A stretch of DNA of 64,000 nucleotides from Pontibacter actiniarum (GTDB taxonomy: Bacteria; Bacteroidota; Bacteroidia; Cytophagales; Hymenobacteraceae): contig NZ_CP021235.1 in NCBI RefSeq assembly GCF_003585765.1, positions 1,178,001-1,242,000 of the forward strand, written 5' to 3'. The translations under genes were made by a program, and so were the position numbers. Under the pieces are notes generated by a model. It was not told the origin of the DNA. It did not search any database and saw only the letters and a program-made list of their open reading frames with translations. The first letter of the stretch is position 1; the number at the start of each line of letters is the position of its first letter. Shown one piece after another: positions 1 through 6,687 of the stretch.

Positions 1-967
1 GAATATTCTAAAGCAGGTAAAGGAAATAGGCTACAAAGCCAACGAAGTTAAAACACAGGAGGCACATTACCTGGTAGCCATCGGCAAAAAGGATTTCGAT
101 ATTCGCCACATCGGGCAGTTGCCGGGCGTAGCCGATATTCACCGTGTTTCGGAAGAGTATAAACTCATTTCACGTAAGTGGCGCGTGGAGCCTACCCGTA
201 TTGACTTAGGTGATGGGGTTATGGTGGGCGAAGGAAGCTTCAGCATCATGGCCGGCCCTTGTTCTATTGAGAGTGAGTCGCAAATAGAAAGTGTGGTGGC
301 ACACCTGAAGGAAAACAATGTAAAAATCATGCGCGGTGGTGTGTTTAAACCTCGTAGCTCACCTTATGCCTTCCGTGGTATGGGCATGGACGGCTTGAAG
401 ATGTTCCACCGTATCTGCCGTGAAAATGGCATCAAAGTTATCACGGAAGTCATGCAGGTGTCGCAGATAGAGGAGATGATAGACTATGTGGATGTTTTCC
501 AGGTAGGTGCCCGAAACAGCCAGAACTTCAACCTGCTCGATTCTTTAGGCGAGGCACAGAAACCGGTATTGCTGAAACGTGGTATTTCCGGTACGTTGGA
601 AGAACTGCTGCAGGCCGCTGAATATATCTTCTCGCATGGTAACGAAAAAATCATGCTTTGCGAGCGCGGTATCCGTTCCTACGAAGGTGCATACCGCAAT
701 GTGCTGGACCTAAATGCGGTGCCGGTGCTAAAAGAGAAAACACATTTGCCCGTGATTGTAGATCCATCGCATGGCATTGGGCTGCGTGATTATGTAGAAA
801 GTATGTCGTTGGCAGCGGTGATGGCTGGGGCAGATGGAATAATCTACGAAACGCACCAGACCCCCGAAAAAGCTTTTTCCGATGCGCAGCAGACGGTAAA
901 TTTCCAGGAATCGGCAAAAATGATCCAGCGCATGCGCCAGACGTACGAACTGCGCGAAAGCTTTTAA
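1..967 (+). CDS. aroF: 3-deoxy-7-phosphoheptulonate (DAHP) synthase, 5'-truncated by the window edge
   Basis: Condenses phosphoenolpyruvate and erythrose-4-phosphate to DAHP, the first step of the shikimate pathway. The reading frame is open back to base 2, so the start lies outside the window; the TTG at 119 is internal. Residues before it resemble the end of the N-terminal ferredoxin-like domain found in the AroA-beta/TM0343-type enzymes. The barrel then shows IMAGPCSIES, the phosphate-binding RGGVFKPRSSPYAFRGMG and the metal-binding IVDPSHGIG. The C-terminus is complete, ending in TAA at 965-967. No chorismate mutase domain follows. The gene symbol is a family choice (aroF/aroG/aroA naming varies). 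Confidence 0.93.
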   Translation, partial: NILKQVKEIGYKANEVKTQEAHYLVAIGKKDFDIRHIGQLPGVADIHRVSEEYKLISRKWRVEPTRIDLGDGVMVGEGSFSIMAGPCSIESESQIESVVAHLKENNVKIMRGGVFKPRSSPYAFRGMGMDGLKMFHRICRENGIKVITEVMQVSQIEEMIDYVDVFQVGARNSQNFNLLDSLGEAQKPVLLKRGISGTLEELLQAAEYIFSHGNEKIMLCERGIRSYEGAYRNVLDLNAVPVLKEKTHLPVIVDPSHGIGLRDYVESMSLAAVMAGADGIIYETHQTPEKAFSDAQQTVNFQESAKMIQRMRQTYELRESF

Positions 968-1005
968 AGTATAGGCATGTGAGCGTTATTTCCTAACTTG
1001 CATAC

Positions 1006-1056
1006 ATGAATAAACGACATGCAGCAGCTTCTGCTTTGAGTAGTAGTCCCAGGTGA
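1006..1056 (+). CDS. Possible leader peptide of 16 residues (MNKRHAAASALSSSPR)
   Basis: A short ORF starting at an ATG five bases after a TAACTTG box (994-1000) that resembles the Bacteroidota -7 element, and followed within 50 bases by an intrinsic terminator. It reads MNKRHAAASALSSSPR, so nine of its residues are Ala or Ser. The arrangement (box, ATG, short biased peptide, hairpin, terminator, then mgtE) is the same as that of the clear histidine leader 1.6 kb further on. I do not recognise the peptide, and the bias does not match magnesium transport or aromatic synthesis. It may be a real uORF or chance. Confidence 0.4.
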   Translation: MNKRHAAASALSSSPR

Positions 1057-1135
1057 TTTCAGGACCTGGCGCTTGCATGTCTATAAATAATTGAATTTCA
1101 AACGCCTGGTTCCTGTAGAAGGAGCCAGGCGTTTT
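1049..1135 (+). promoter_or_regulatory. Hairpin plus intrinsic terminator, possible attenuator ahead of mgtE
   Basis: A 6-bp stem (CCAGGT at 1049-1054 with ACCTGG at 1064-1069) overlaps the stop of the short ORF. A strong hairpin follows, with arms at 1103-1113 and 1121-1131 (CGCCTGGTTCC/GGAGCCAGGCG, one G-T pair) and then TTTT. Bases 1049-1055 can pair instead with 1103-1109, the left arm of the terminator, giving a 7-bp alternative. The element could simply end the DAHP synthase transcript, but the alternative pairing and the overlapping ORF suggest attenuation of mgtE. Confidence 0.5.
1103..1135 (+). terminator. Rho-independent terminator between DAHP synthase and mgtE
   Basis: An 11-bp stem with a 7-base loop followed by TTTT. 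It can end transcription of the DAHP synthase gene or of a short leader RNA. Confidence 0.75.
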
Positions 1136-1209
1136 GGTTAAATAAATTTCAGACTTTCCCGTAGAAGTACCAGCACACTAGCGCTTCATTATAGCAACAA
1201 CACGAACTT

Positions 1210-2553
1210 ATGAGCCAAACCAGTACCGACGTAAATTTAAGGGACCTGCGCCACAAGCACCCGAATGATATTGCAGAAACCATCACCGAGCTAAATGCAA
1301 AGGAGCGGATATTGGCTTTCCTGCTGCTGCCCGGCGATATGAAGGGGGAGGTGTTTACCTATTTTAACCGTACGGTGCAGGAGGAGGTGCTGAAGGAACT
1401 GGGCTCCCGCGAAACAGCGGCCATGCTGGAAAATATGGCCCCCGACGATAGAACCGAGATTTTCGAGAACTTCCCTGATCTACTCATCAAAGAGTCCATC
1501 AATTTTCTGTCGGCGGAAGAGAAAAGTATTGCGCTAAACCTGCTCGGCTACCCCGAAAAAAGCATTGCCCGCCTCATGACGCCCTACTACATCCAGGCTA
1601 AAAAAGGCTGGACAATTAAACAGGCACTGAGCAACATCAAGCGCTACGGCAAGAAAGCGGAAACCCTGAACCACATTTACATCGTGGACAAGGAAAACAA
1701 GCTGGTGGATGATATTCGGACAGGCAGGCTGCTGATGGCTGACGAGGACCAAACGATAGAGTCGCTGATGGACTACGAGTTTATTAGCCTGACGACCACC
1801 ATGAACCGAGACGAGGCCATTGAGCAGTTTAACAAGTATGACCGCGCCGTTATGCCTGTTGTGTCCGAGAGTGGCGTGCTGGTGGGTATTGTGACCTTCG
1901 ATGATATCTTCGACGAGATAGAACGACGCGATACAGAGGATATTCAGAAGTTTGGTGGTCTGGAGGCGCTGGAGCTTTCTTATACAGAAACGCCGCTCAT
2001 GACACTGGTTCGGAAGCGCGCAAGTGTCTTGCTCATCCTTTTCCTGGGCGAGATGCTGACCGCCTCGGCTATGGGCTTCTTTGAAGAGGAGATTGCGCAG
2101 GCGGTGGTGCTGGCGCTGTTCATTCCGCTCATCATTTCCAGCGGCGGTAACTCCGGCTCCCAGGCAGCCACACTAATTGTACGTGCCATGGCCATTAAAG
2201 AGCTCGGCATCAAAGACTGGTGGTACGTAATGCGCAAAGAAGTGCTTTCGGGCTTGCTGCTGGGGCTTATACTTGGTTCGGTTGGTTTTCTGCGGATACT
2301 GGTGTGGCAACAGGCTGGGTTCTATGATTATGGGGAACATGCGTTTCTAATTGGGCTTACGGTTGGCTTCTCGCTGATAGGAATTGTGCTGTGGGGAACA
2401 TTGTCAGGCTCTATGATTCCGTTCCTGCTGCAGAAGCTGCGTCTTGATCCTGCTACCTCATCGGCACCTTTTGTAGCCACACTGGTAGACGTAACAGGTC
2501 TGATTATCTATTTCACTATCGCGGCAAGTATACTTCGTGGCACATTGCTGTAA
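1210..2553 (+). CDS. mgtE: Magnesium transporter MgtE
   Basis: Inner-membrane Mg2+ channel that opens when cytosolic Mg2+ falls. The 447 residues match the family length. The N domain (about residues 15-130) is followed by two CBS motifs (about 135-255, ending near GILVGIVTFDDIFDEI) and five membrane helices from about residue 270. The pore signature is visible as PLIISSGGNSGSQAATLIVR. The ATG at 1210 leaves a normal N domain. It stands alone between two terminator-bearing leaders; the one upstream might regulate it. There is no obvious terminator directly after the stop codon. Confidence 0.95.
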   Translation: MSQTSTDVNLRDLRHKHPNDIAETITELNAKERILAFLLLPGDMKGEVFTYFNRTVQEEVLKELGSRETAAMLENMAPDDRTEIFENFPDLLIKESINFLSAEEKSIALNLLGYPEKSIARLMTPYYIQAKKGWTIKQALSNIKRYGKKAETLNHIYIVDKENKLVDDIRTGRLLMADEDQTIESLMDYEFISLTTTMNRDEAIEQFNKYDRAVMPVVSESGVLVGIVTFDDIFDEIERRDTEDIQKFGGLEALELSYTETPLMTLVRKRASVLLILFLGEMLTASAMGFFEEEIAQAVVLALFIPLIISSGGNSGSQAATLIVRAMAIKELGIKDWWYVMRKEVLSGLLLGLILGSVGFLRILVWQQAGFYDYGEHAFLIGLTVGFSLIGIVLWGTLSGSMIPFLLQKLRLDPATSSAPFVATLVDVTGLIIYFTIAASILRGTLL

Positions 2554-2617
2554 GTATGGCGGATATTTGTACAGAAAACTTTTTCGCTTTCTGCTACACT
2601 TTATACTTTAGAACGTA

Positions 2618-2625
2618 TATATTTG
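2618..2625 (+). promoter_or_regulatory. Bacteroidota -7 box for the his leader
   Basis: TATATTTG matches TAnnTTTG exactly and ends six bases before the ATG of the leader peptide, so the leader RNA would start at or just before that ATG. I see no good -33 TTTG at the usual distance. Confidence 0.55.
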
Positions 2626-2631
2626 CAATAC

Positions 2632-2712
2632 ATGAAAGGCACAATGGCTCATATGCACCATCATCACGCACGAAGCATCAGTTTCGGAGCCGCCTGCCTA
2701 TGGATTTGCTAA
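2632..2712 (+). CDS. hisL: Histidine operon leader peptide (26 residues, HMHHHH)
   Basis: The ORF from ATG 2632 to TAA 2712 encodes a peptide beginning MKGTMAHMHHHHARSISF, with five His codons in six positions (2650-2667). It is followed by an intrinsic terminator and then the his genes. This is the classic layout of a ribosome-mediated his attenuator: scarce His-tRNA stalls the ribosome on the His codons. The His run resembles the enterobacterial HisL peptide in function, but the sequence is otherwise different. It is too short to be found by length-based gene calling. Confidence 0.85.
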   Translation: MKGTMAHMHHHHARSISFGAACLWIC

Positions 2713-2734
2713 TAGTATAGAAAGATATATCCAA

Positions 2735-2766
2735 AAGCCTGACTCCGAATAGAGTCAGGCTTTTTT
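2735..2766 (+). terminator. Attenuator terminator of the his leader
   Basis: A perfect 10-bp stem with a 6-base loop, followed by TTTTTTG. Confidence 0.88.
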
Positions 2767-2876
2767 GTTTCTGATCAGAATTTACGGGATGCAGAGATGA
2801 ACAGGATAAGAATAAAGAAGCGGCTGAGAGAACCTCTCATTCATAATTTTTAATTTCTAATTCATAATTGAATAAG

Positions 2877-3458
2877 ATGAACTTAGTTATAGTTGATTAT
2901 AAAGCCGGAAACGTGCAGTCGGTGCTGTTTGCGCTGGAACGTTTGGGCGTGCAGGCGACACTAAGCAGCGACTTCGAGACTATTAAGTCGGCTGACAAAG
3001 TGATTTTCCCGGGAGTAGGCGAGGCTTCGTCTGCCATGGCGCAGCTAAAGTCGCGCAACTTGGACAAGCTTTTGCCAACGCTGGAGCAGCCTTTCTTTGG
3101 TGTATGCCTGGGTATGCAGCTGCTCTGCCAGCACTCAGAAGAAGGCGACACCGATTTACTAAACATTATTCCGCTGCAGGTAAAGCGCTTCCAGACAGAT
3201 TTGAAAGTGCCGCACATGGGCTGGAATCAGTTGGAGCAGCTGCAGTCACCGCTTTTTGAGGGGCTGCAGGAGCAGGAGTACGTATACTATGTGCACAGCT
3301 ACTATGTGCCGCAAAGCGAGTATACTATCGCGCAAACATCTTACCCAGAGCCTTTTTCAGCTGCTCTACAATACAAAAACTTTTATGCAGCGCAGTTTCA
3401 CCCAGAGAAAAGCGGACCTGCCGGTGCTCAAATCCTTAAGAACTTCTTAGCCATATGA
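2877..3458 (+). CDS. hisH: Imidazole glycerol phosphate synthase subunit HisH (glutamine amidotransferase)
   Basis: Hydrolyses glutamine and delivers ammonia to HisF for IGP and AICAR formation in histidine synthesis. The class I amidotransferase triad is present: Cys in PFFGVCLGMQLL, and His and Glu in QFHPEKSG near the C-terminus. I chose the ATG at 2877 (MNLVIVDYKAGN), which gives the usual N-terminus; a TTG at 2868 would add three residues. The stop overlaps the hisA start (ATGATG/TGA), which suggests translational coupling. It lies directly downstream of the His leader and attenuator. The 155 bp between terminator and ATG contain AT-rich repeat-like sequence. Confidence 0.96.
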   Translation: MNLVIVDYKAGNVQSVLFALERLGVQATLSSDFETIKSADKVIFPGVGEASSAMAQLKSRNLDKLLPTLEQPFFGVCLGMQLLCQHSEEGDTDLLNIIPLQVKRFQTDLKVPHMGWNQLEQLQSPLFEGLQEQEYVYYVHSYYVPQSEYTIAQTSYPEPFSAALQYKNFYAAQFHPEKSGPAGAQILKNFLAI

Positions 3459-4177
3459 TGGAAATTATACCTGCTATAGACCTAATCGGTGGCCAATGCG
3501 TGCGCCTTACCGAGGGCGATTTCGCCCAGCAAACCACCTACGACAGCAACCCATTAGAGGTAGCCAAGCGATTTGAAGCCAATGGCATAAAGCGCCTGCA
3601 CTTAGTTGACCTGGATGGCGCTCGTGCCCGCAAGCCGGTAAACCTGCATGTGCTGGAAAGTATAGCTGCCAACACAAACCTGACCATCGACTTCGGTGGC
3701 GGTTTACAGTCTGATGAGGCGGTGAAGCAGGCATTTGATGCCGGGGCAGCGCAAATAACAGCTGGAAGTATAGCCGTGCGTGAACCGGAAACGGTGAAGA
3801 ATTGGCTGTTAAAGTATGGCGCAGATAAAATTTTTATCGGCGCAGATTTCAAAGGAACTAACATTGCTATCAGCGCCTGGACCGAAGAGAGCAAGTACCC
3901 ACTGCAGGACTTTATCTCCGGCTATGTGCAAACAGGAGCCAAGCTGTTTATCTGCACCGATGTTAGCAAAGACGGCAAACTGCAAGGCCCATCCACCAGC
4001 ACCTACCGCCACCTGAAGCTCACACAGCCGGAAGCAGAGGTAATAGCCAGTGGTGGCGTTACGACGGTAGAAGACCTGGAGCAGCTGCAGGAGATAGGTG
4101 TAAAAGGTGCTATTATTGGCAAGGCCATTTACGAAGGCACCATTGAACTAAAAGATCTAGTGCGATTCTTATGTTAA
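3455..4177 (+). CDS. hisA: Phosphoribosylformimino-5-aminoimidazole carboxamide ribotide isomerase HisA
   Basis: Opens the ribose ring of ProFAR to PRFAR, the substrate of HisF. It is a beta/alpha barrel of the HisA/HisF family, 239-240 residues, which is normal. The N-terminal catalytic Asp lies in [16 protein letters not shown], the second half has [16 protein letters not shown], and the phosphate-binding ends are IDFGGGLQ and IASGGV. Two ATG codons at 3455 and 3458 can both serve; the second is the more likely. It overlaps hisH upstream and hisF downstream, so the three genes are one operon. Confidence 0.96.
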   Translation: MMEIIPAIDLIGGQCVRLTEGDFAQQTTYDSNPLEVAKRFEANGIKRLHLVDLDGARARKPVNLHVLESIAANTNLTIDFGGGLQSDEAVKQAFDAGAAQITAGSIAVREPETVKNWLLKYGADKIFIGADFKGTNIAISAWTEESKYPLQDFISGYVQTGAKLFICTDVSKDGKLQGPSTSTYRHLKLTQPEAEVIASGGVTTVEDLEQLQEIGVKGAIIGKAIYEGTIELKDLVRFLC

Positions 4178-4929
4178 CAAAAAGAATAATTCCCTGCCTG
4201 GACATCAAAAACGGCCGTACGGTAAAAGGAGTGCAGTTCGAGAACATCCGTGATGCCGGTGATCCCGTGGAATTGGCCAAGTGGTATGCTGAGCAGGGGG
4301 CCGACGAGCTGGTTTTTCTGGACATCACTGCAACTAATGAGGAACGTAAAACTTTTGCAGCACTGGTGCGTGACATTGCCCGCCACATTGATATTCCGTT
4401 TACCGTGGGTGGTGGCATTGGTGCCGTGGCCGATGTAGAGGTGCTACTGCATGCCGGCGCCGATAAAGTTTCTGTCAACTCGTCTGCCATTAAAAATCCG
4501 CAACTGGTACAGGAGCTGGCAAAGCATTTTGGTAGCCAGTGCGTCACGGTGGCTATCGACACAAAGTACCGCGAGGAAACGGGCTGGAAAGTATACACCA
4601 GAGCCGGAACCGTAGAAACTGAACACGCTACCATAGATTGGGCTAAAAAAGTAACTGACTTAGGTGCCGGTGAGATTCTGCTCACAAGTATGAACAACGA
4701 TGGCACCAAGGCTGGTTTTGCACTGGATATTACAGGTGAAGTAGCGCAAGCTGTGTCTGTGCCCGTTATCGCCTCTGGTGGTGCCGGCAGCATGAAGCAC
4801 TTTGCCGAGGCTTTTAACATTTCTCATGCTGATGCTGCTCTCGCTGCCAGCCTCTTTCACTTCCGGGAGCTGGGAGTGCCTGAACTTAAGTCATATTTAA
4901 AAGAGCAAGGCATAGCGGTACGCATATAA
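4171..4929 (+). CDS. hisF: Imidazole glycerol phosphate synthase subunit HisF (cyclase)
   Basis: Uses ammonia from HisH to convert PRFAR into imidazole glycerol phosphate and AICAR. It is a 252-residue barrel. Catalytic Asp residues are in [16 protein letters not shown] and [15 protein letters not shown], and the phosphate sites are VGGGIG and IASGGAGS. It starts seven bases before the end of hisA. After its stop a 75-bp stretch of repeat-like sequence precedes hisIE. Confidence 0.96.
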   Translation: MLTKRIIPCLDIKNGRTVKGVQFENIRDAGDPVELAKWYAEQGADELVFLDITATNEERKTFAALVRDIARHIDIPFTVGGGIGAVADVEVLLHAGADKVSVNSSAIKNPQLVQELAKHFGSQCVTVAIDTKYREETGWKVYTRAGTVETEHATIDWAKKVTDLGAGEILLTSMNNDGTKAGFALDITGEVAQAVSVPVIASGGAGSMKHFAEAFNISHADAALAASLFHFRELGVPELKSYLKEQGIAVRI

Positions 4930-4933
4930 TTTT

Positions 4934-5000
4934 AATGAGTGATTGGGTGACTGAGTGATTTTACAACTCATAGCTTATAACTCTTAACTCATAACTATCA
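4934..5000 (+). repeat. AT-rich intergenic repeat between hisF and hisIE
   Basis: Contains reiterated GTGA/GAGTGATT words and then AACTCTTAACTCATAACTA. The second part shares AACTCTTAACTC and AACTCATAACT with an inverted repeat at 63577-63634. It looks like a dispersed non-coding repeat inserted inside an operon. Confidence 0.5.
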
Positions 5001-5004
5001 CAAA

Positions 5005-5613
5005 GTGGAATTAGATTTTGAAAAAGCAGGTGGCCTGGTGCCAGCCGTGATACAGGATAATTTAACAGGTCAGGTGCTGATGCTTGGCTACATGAGCCAA
5101 GAAGCGCTTGACAAAACAAGGCAGGAAGGGCTGGTAACATTTTTCTCTCGCTCTAAAAACCGCCTCTGGACCAAAGGAGAAACCTCTGGCAATACCTTAG
5201 AAGTGGTTAGTATTGCCCGCGACTGCGACAATGACTCCTTATTAATCAAAGTAAAACCAAATGGCCCTACCTGCCACACAGGGTCAACCAGCTGCTTTGG
5301 TGAGGAAGAAAGTTCTAATCGCGTTGCAGCCATACGTTTTATTGCGCAGCTGGAAGGCGTTATACAAGAGCGTAAAACGAATCCGGTAGAGGGCTCCTAT
5401 ACCAACTTCCTGTACAGCAAAGGCGTGAATAAAATTGCGCAGAAGGTAGGGGAGGAAGCCGTAGAAACGGTGATAGATGCCGTAGCCGGTAAACTGGATA
5501 CCATGAAAGGCGAGGCTGCCGATCTGCTGTATCACCTGCTGGTGCTGTTATCTGCCACAGGCCTTGAACTGAAAGATGTGGTAGCCGTACTGCAGGAACG
5601 CCACAAGAAGTAA
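5005..5613 (+). CDS. hisIE: Bifunctional phosphoribosyl-AMP cyclohydrolase / phosphoribosyl-ATP pyrophosphatase
   Basis: Carries out the second and third steps of histidine synthesis: pyrophosphate release from PR-ATP and ring opening of PR-AMP. The N-terminal HisI domain (about residues 1-105) shows VLMLGYMSQEAL, FFSRSKNRLWTKGETSGN and the metal ligands CDNDSLL and CHTGSTSCF. The C-terminal HisE domain (about 110-202) shows KVGEEAVETVIDA and LLYHLLVLL. The fused length of 202 residues is typical. The start is GTG at 5005 (MELDFEKAGG); no ATG is better placed. It ends before a terminator shared with the convergent hydrolase gene. Confidence 0.95.
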   Translation: MELDFEKAGGLVPAVIQDNLTGQVLMLGYMSQEALDKTRQEGLVTFFSRSKNRLWTKGETSGNTLEVVSIARDCDNDSLLIKVKPNGPTCHTGSTSCFGEEESSNRVAAIRFIAQLEGVIQERKTNPVEGSYTNFLYSKGVNKIAQKVGEEAVETVIDAVAGKLDTMKGEAADLLYHLLVLLSATGLELKDVVAVLQERHKK

Positions 5614-5628
5614 AGAGTTATTTGATTA

Positions 5629-5668
5629 AGTAAAGCAGCCATAAGTGTAAACTTGTGGCTGCTTTACT
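5629..5668. terminator. Bidirectional terminator between hisIE and the alpha/beta hydrolase gene
   Basis: Arms AGTAAAGCAGCCA (5629-5641) and TGGCTGCTTTACT (5656-5668) form a perfect 13-bp stem rich in A/T at its base. It serves the end of hisIE on the plus strand and the end of the hydrolase gene on the minus strand. Confidence 0.8.
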
Positions 5669-5669
5669 T

Positions 5670-6536
5670 TTACTGCTGTGCTACAAAGGTGCTGATAGCC
5701 TCTGCCACTTCGCCTCCTTTTTCCTCCTGCAGAAAATGCCCTGCCTTCAATCTCTTTACCTGTGCCTCCGGGAAAGCCCGCTCCCATTTATCCAAAAAAT
5801 GAATCGGAAGCAGCTTGTCCTTCTCACCCCAAAGTATAAGCTTGTTTATGCTGTGTAGTTTCTCATGCTGCTCCCACAACTCTGCAAAGTATGGATTCGC
5901 CTCGTGCAAGGCTTTAGCAAATGACCAGGTACCCAGACGGTTGGTAGAGGAGGAGAGCGGCTTCTGATAATGTTGCCGGATATCTTTGGTAAGGTGCTTC
6001 TTCTCATGGTAGCCCTGCGGCAACAGCATACGTGCCGAAAAGCCAAGCTGCAAGTATAAAAACCGACCTACACCACCAGCCATAAAACGGCTGATCTTCA
6101 TCATAGACTTCTCCTCTTCCAGGCTCCACATCCAGGTGTTTAGTATAACCAGGTTCTTCACATTCTCCGGGTGGCGTAGTGCATAGCGCAAGCCTATCGG
6201 GCCGCCAAAGTCATGTACAACGAGAGTTATATTCTTTAACTGTAAGTGATCGATAAGCTGCTCCAGGTTATCAGCATGTGCCTCAGGGCTGTAATCAAAA
6301 TCTGTAGGTGCATCAGACAAGCCAAAGCCCAGGTGGTCTGGGGCAACACAGCGAAACTTCCTGCTAAGCGACTTTATCTGCTGCCGCCATAAAAATGACC
6401 ATGTTGGAGTGCCGTGTACGAATACAATCGGGGCACCAGTACCTTCGTCTACATAATGCAGGCTGCCGTGCGTTGCCTGCATCTGGTGGTGCTGGAACGG
6501 ATAGAGGATGCGGTCCAACCATTTGGGAGAGGTCAT
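5670..6536 (-). CDS. Alpha/beta-fold hydrolase, haloalkane dehalogenase-like
   Basis: The 288-residue sequence from ATG 6536 shows the alpha/beta hydrolase core: an oxyanion-hole HGTPTW (about 41-46), an aspartate nucleophile in LVVHDFGGPIG (Asp109), a likely acid in WGEKDKLLP and a His in AGHFLQ. An Asp nucleophile is typical of haloalkane dehalogenases and epoxide hydrolases rather than esterases. The Trp that follows the nucleophile in studied dehalogenases is Phe110 here, and the halide-binding Asn/Glu of HGNPT/HGEPT is Thr43, so dehalogenase activity is doubtful. An upstream extension of the frame to 6620 (Arg-rich) looks non-coding. The substrate is unknown. Confidence 0.85.
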   Translation of the reverse strand: MTSPKWLDRILYPFQHHQMQATHGSLHYVDEGTGAPIVFVHGTPTWSFLWRQQIKSLSRKFRCVAPDHLGFGLSDAPTDFDYSPEAHADNLEQLIDHLQLKNITLVVHDFGGPIGLRYALRHPENVKNLVILNTWMWSLEEEKSMMKISRFMAGGVGRFLYLQLGFSARMLLPQGYHEKKHLTKDIRQHYQKPLSSSTNRLGTWSFAKALHEANPYFAELWEQHEKLHSINKLILWGEKDKLLPIHFLDKWERAFPEAQVKRLKAGHFLQEEKGGEVAEAISTFVAQQ

Positions 6537-6687
6537 AGTTTTGCTGGTCTTGTGGTGTTTATACTGCTGATGTGCTTTGGTTGCTCTCCGGCGCCTGATA
6601 CGGATGGCAAGCCGGTGCACATCATTCTACATAAATATATAAACAAAATGTTTACCCCAGCGCATTATTGTTAGCGGCCGCGGGCAA

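Larger units (their letters stand above)
2632..2766 (+). promoter_or_regulatory. Histidine attenuator upstream of hisHAF-IE
   Basis: The terminator arms are 2736-2745 and 2752-2761 (AGCCTGACTC/GAGTCAGGCT) followed by six T. A competing pairing is visible: TTCGGAG at 2683-2689, inside the leader ORF, is complementary to CTCCGAA at 2743-2749, which would break the terminator. CGAA at 2671-2674, just after the His codons, can pair with TTCG at 2683-2686 and would be covered by a ribosome stalled on the His codons. Inference: stalling frees the antiterminator and allows read-through into hisH; normal translation allows termination. Confidence 0.8.

Noticed and set aside
968..1209. A magnesium riboswitch (M-box or mgtA-like) upstream of mgtE
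   Set aside because: I see none of the conserved M-box sequence; only the short ORF, hairpin and terminator.
4113..4820. A 235-codon minus-strand frame opposite hisF
   Set aside because: hisF and its overlap with hisA are certain; the antisense frame has shadow-like composition.
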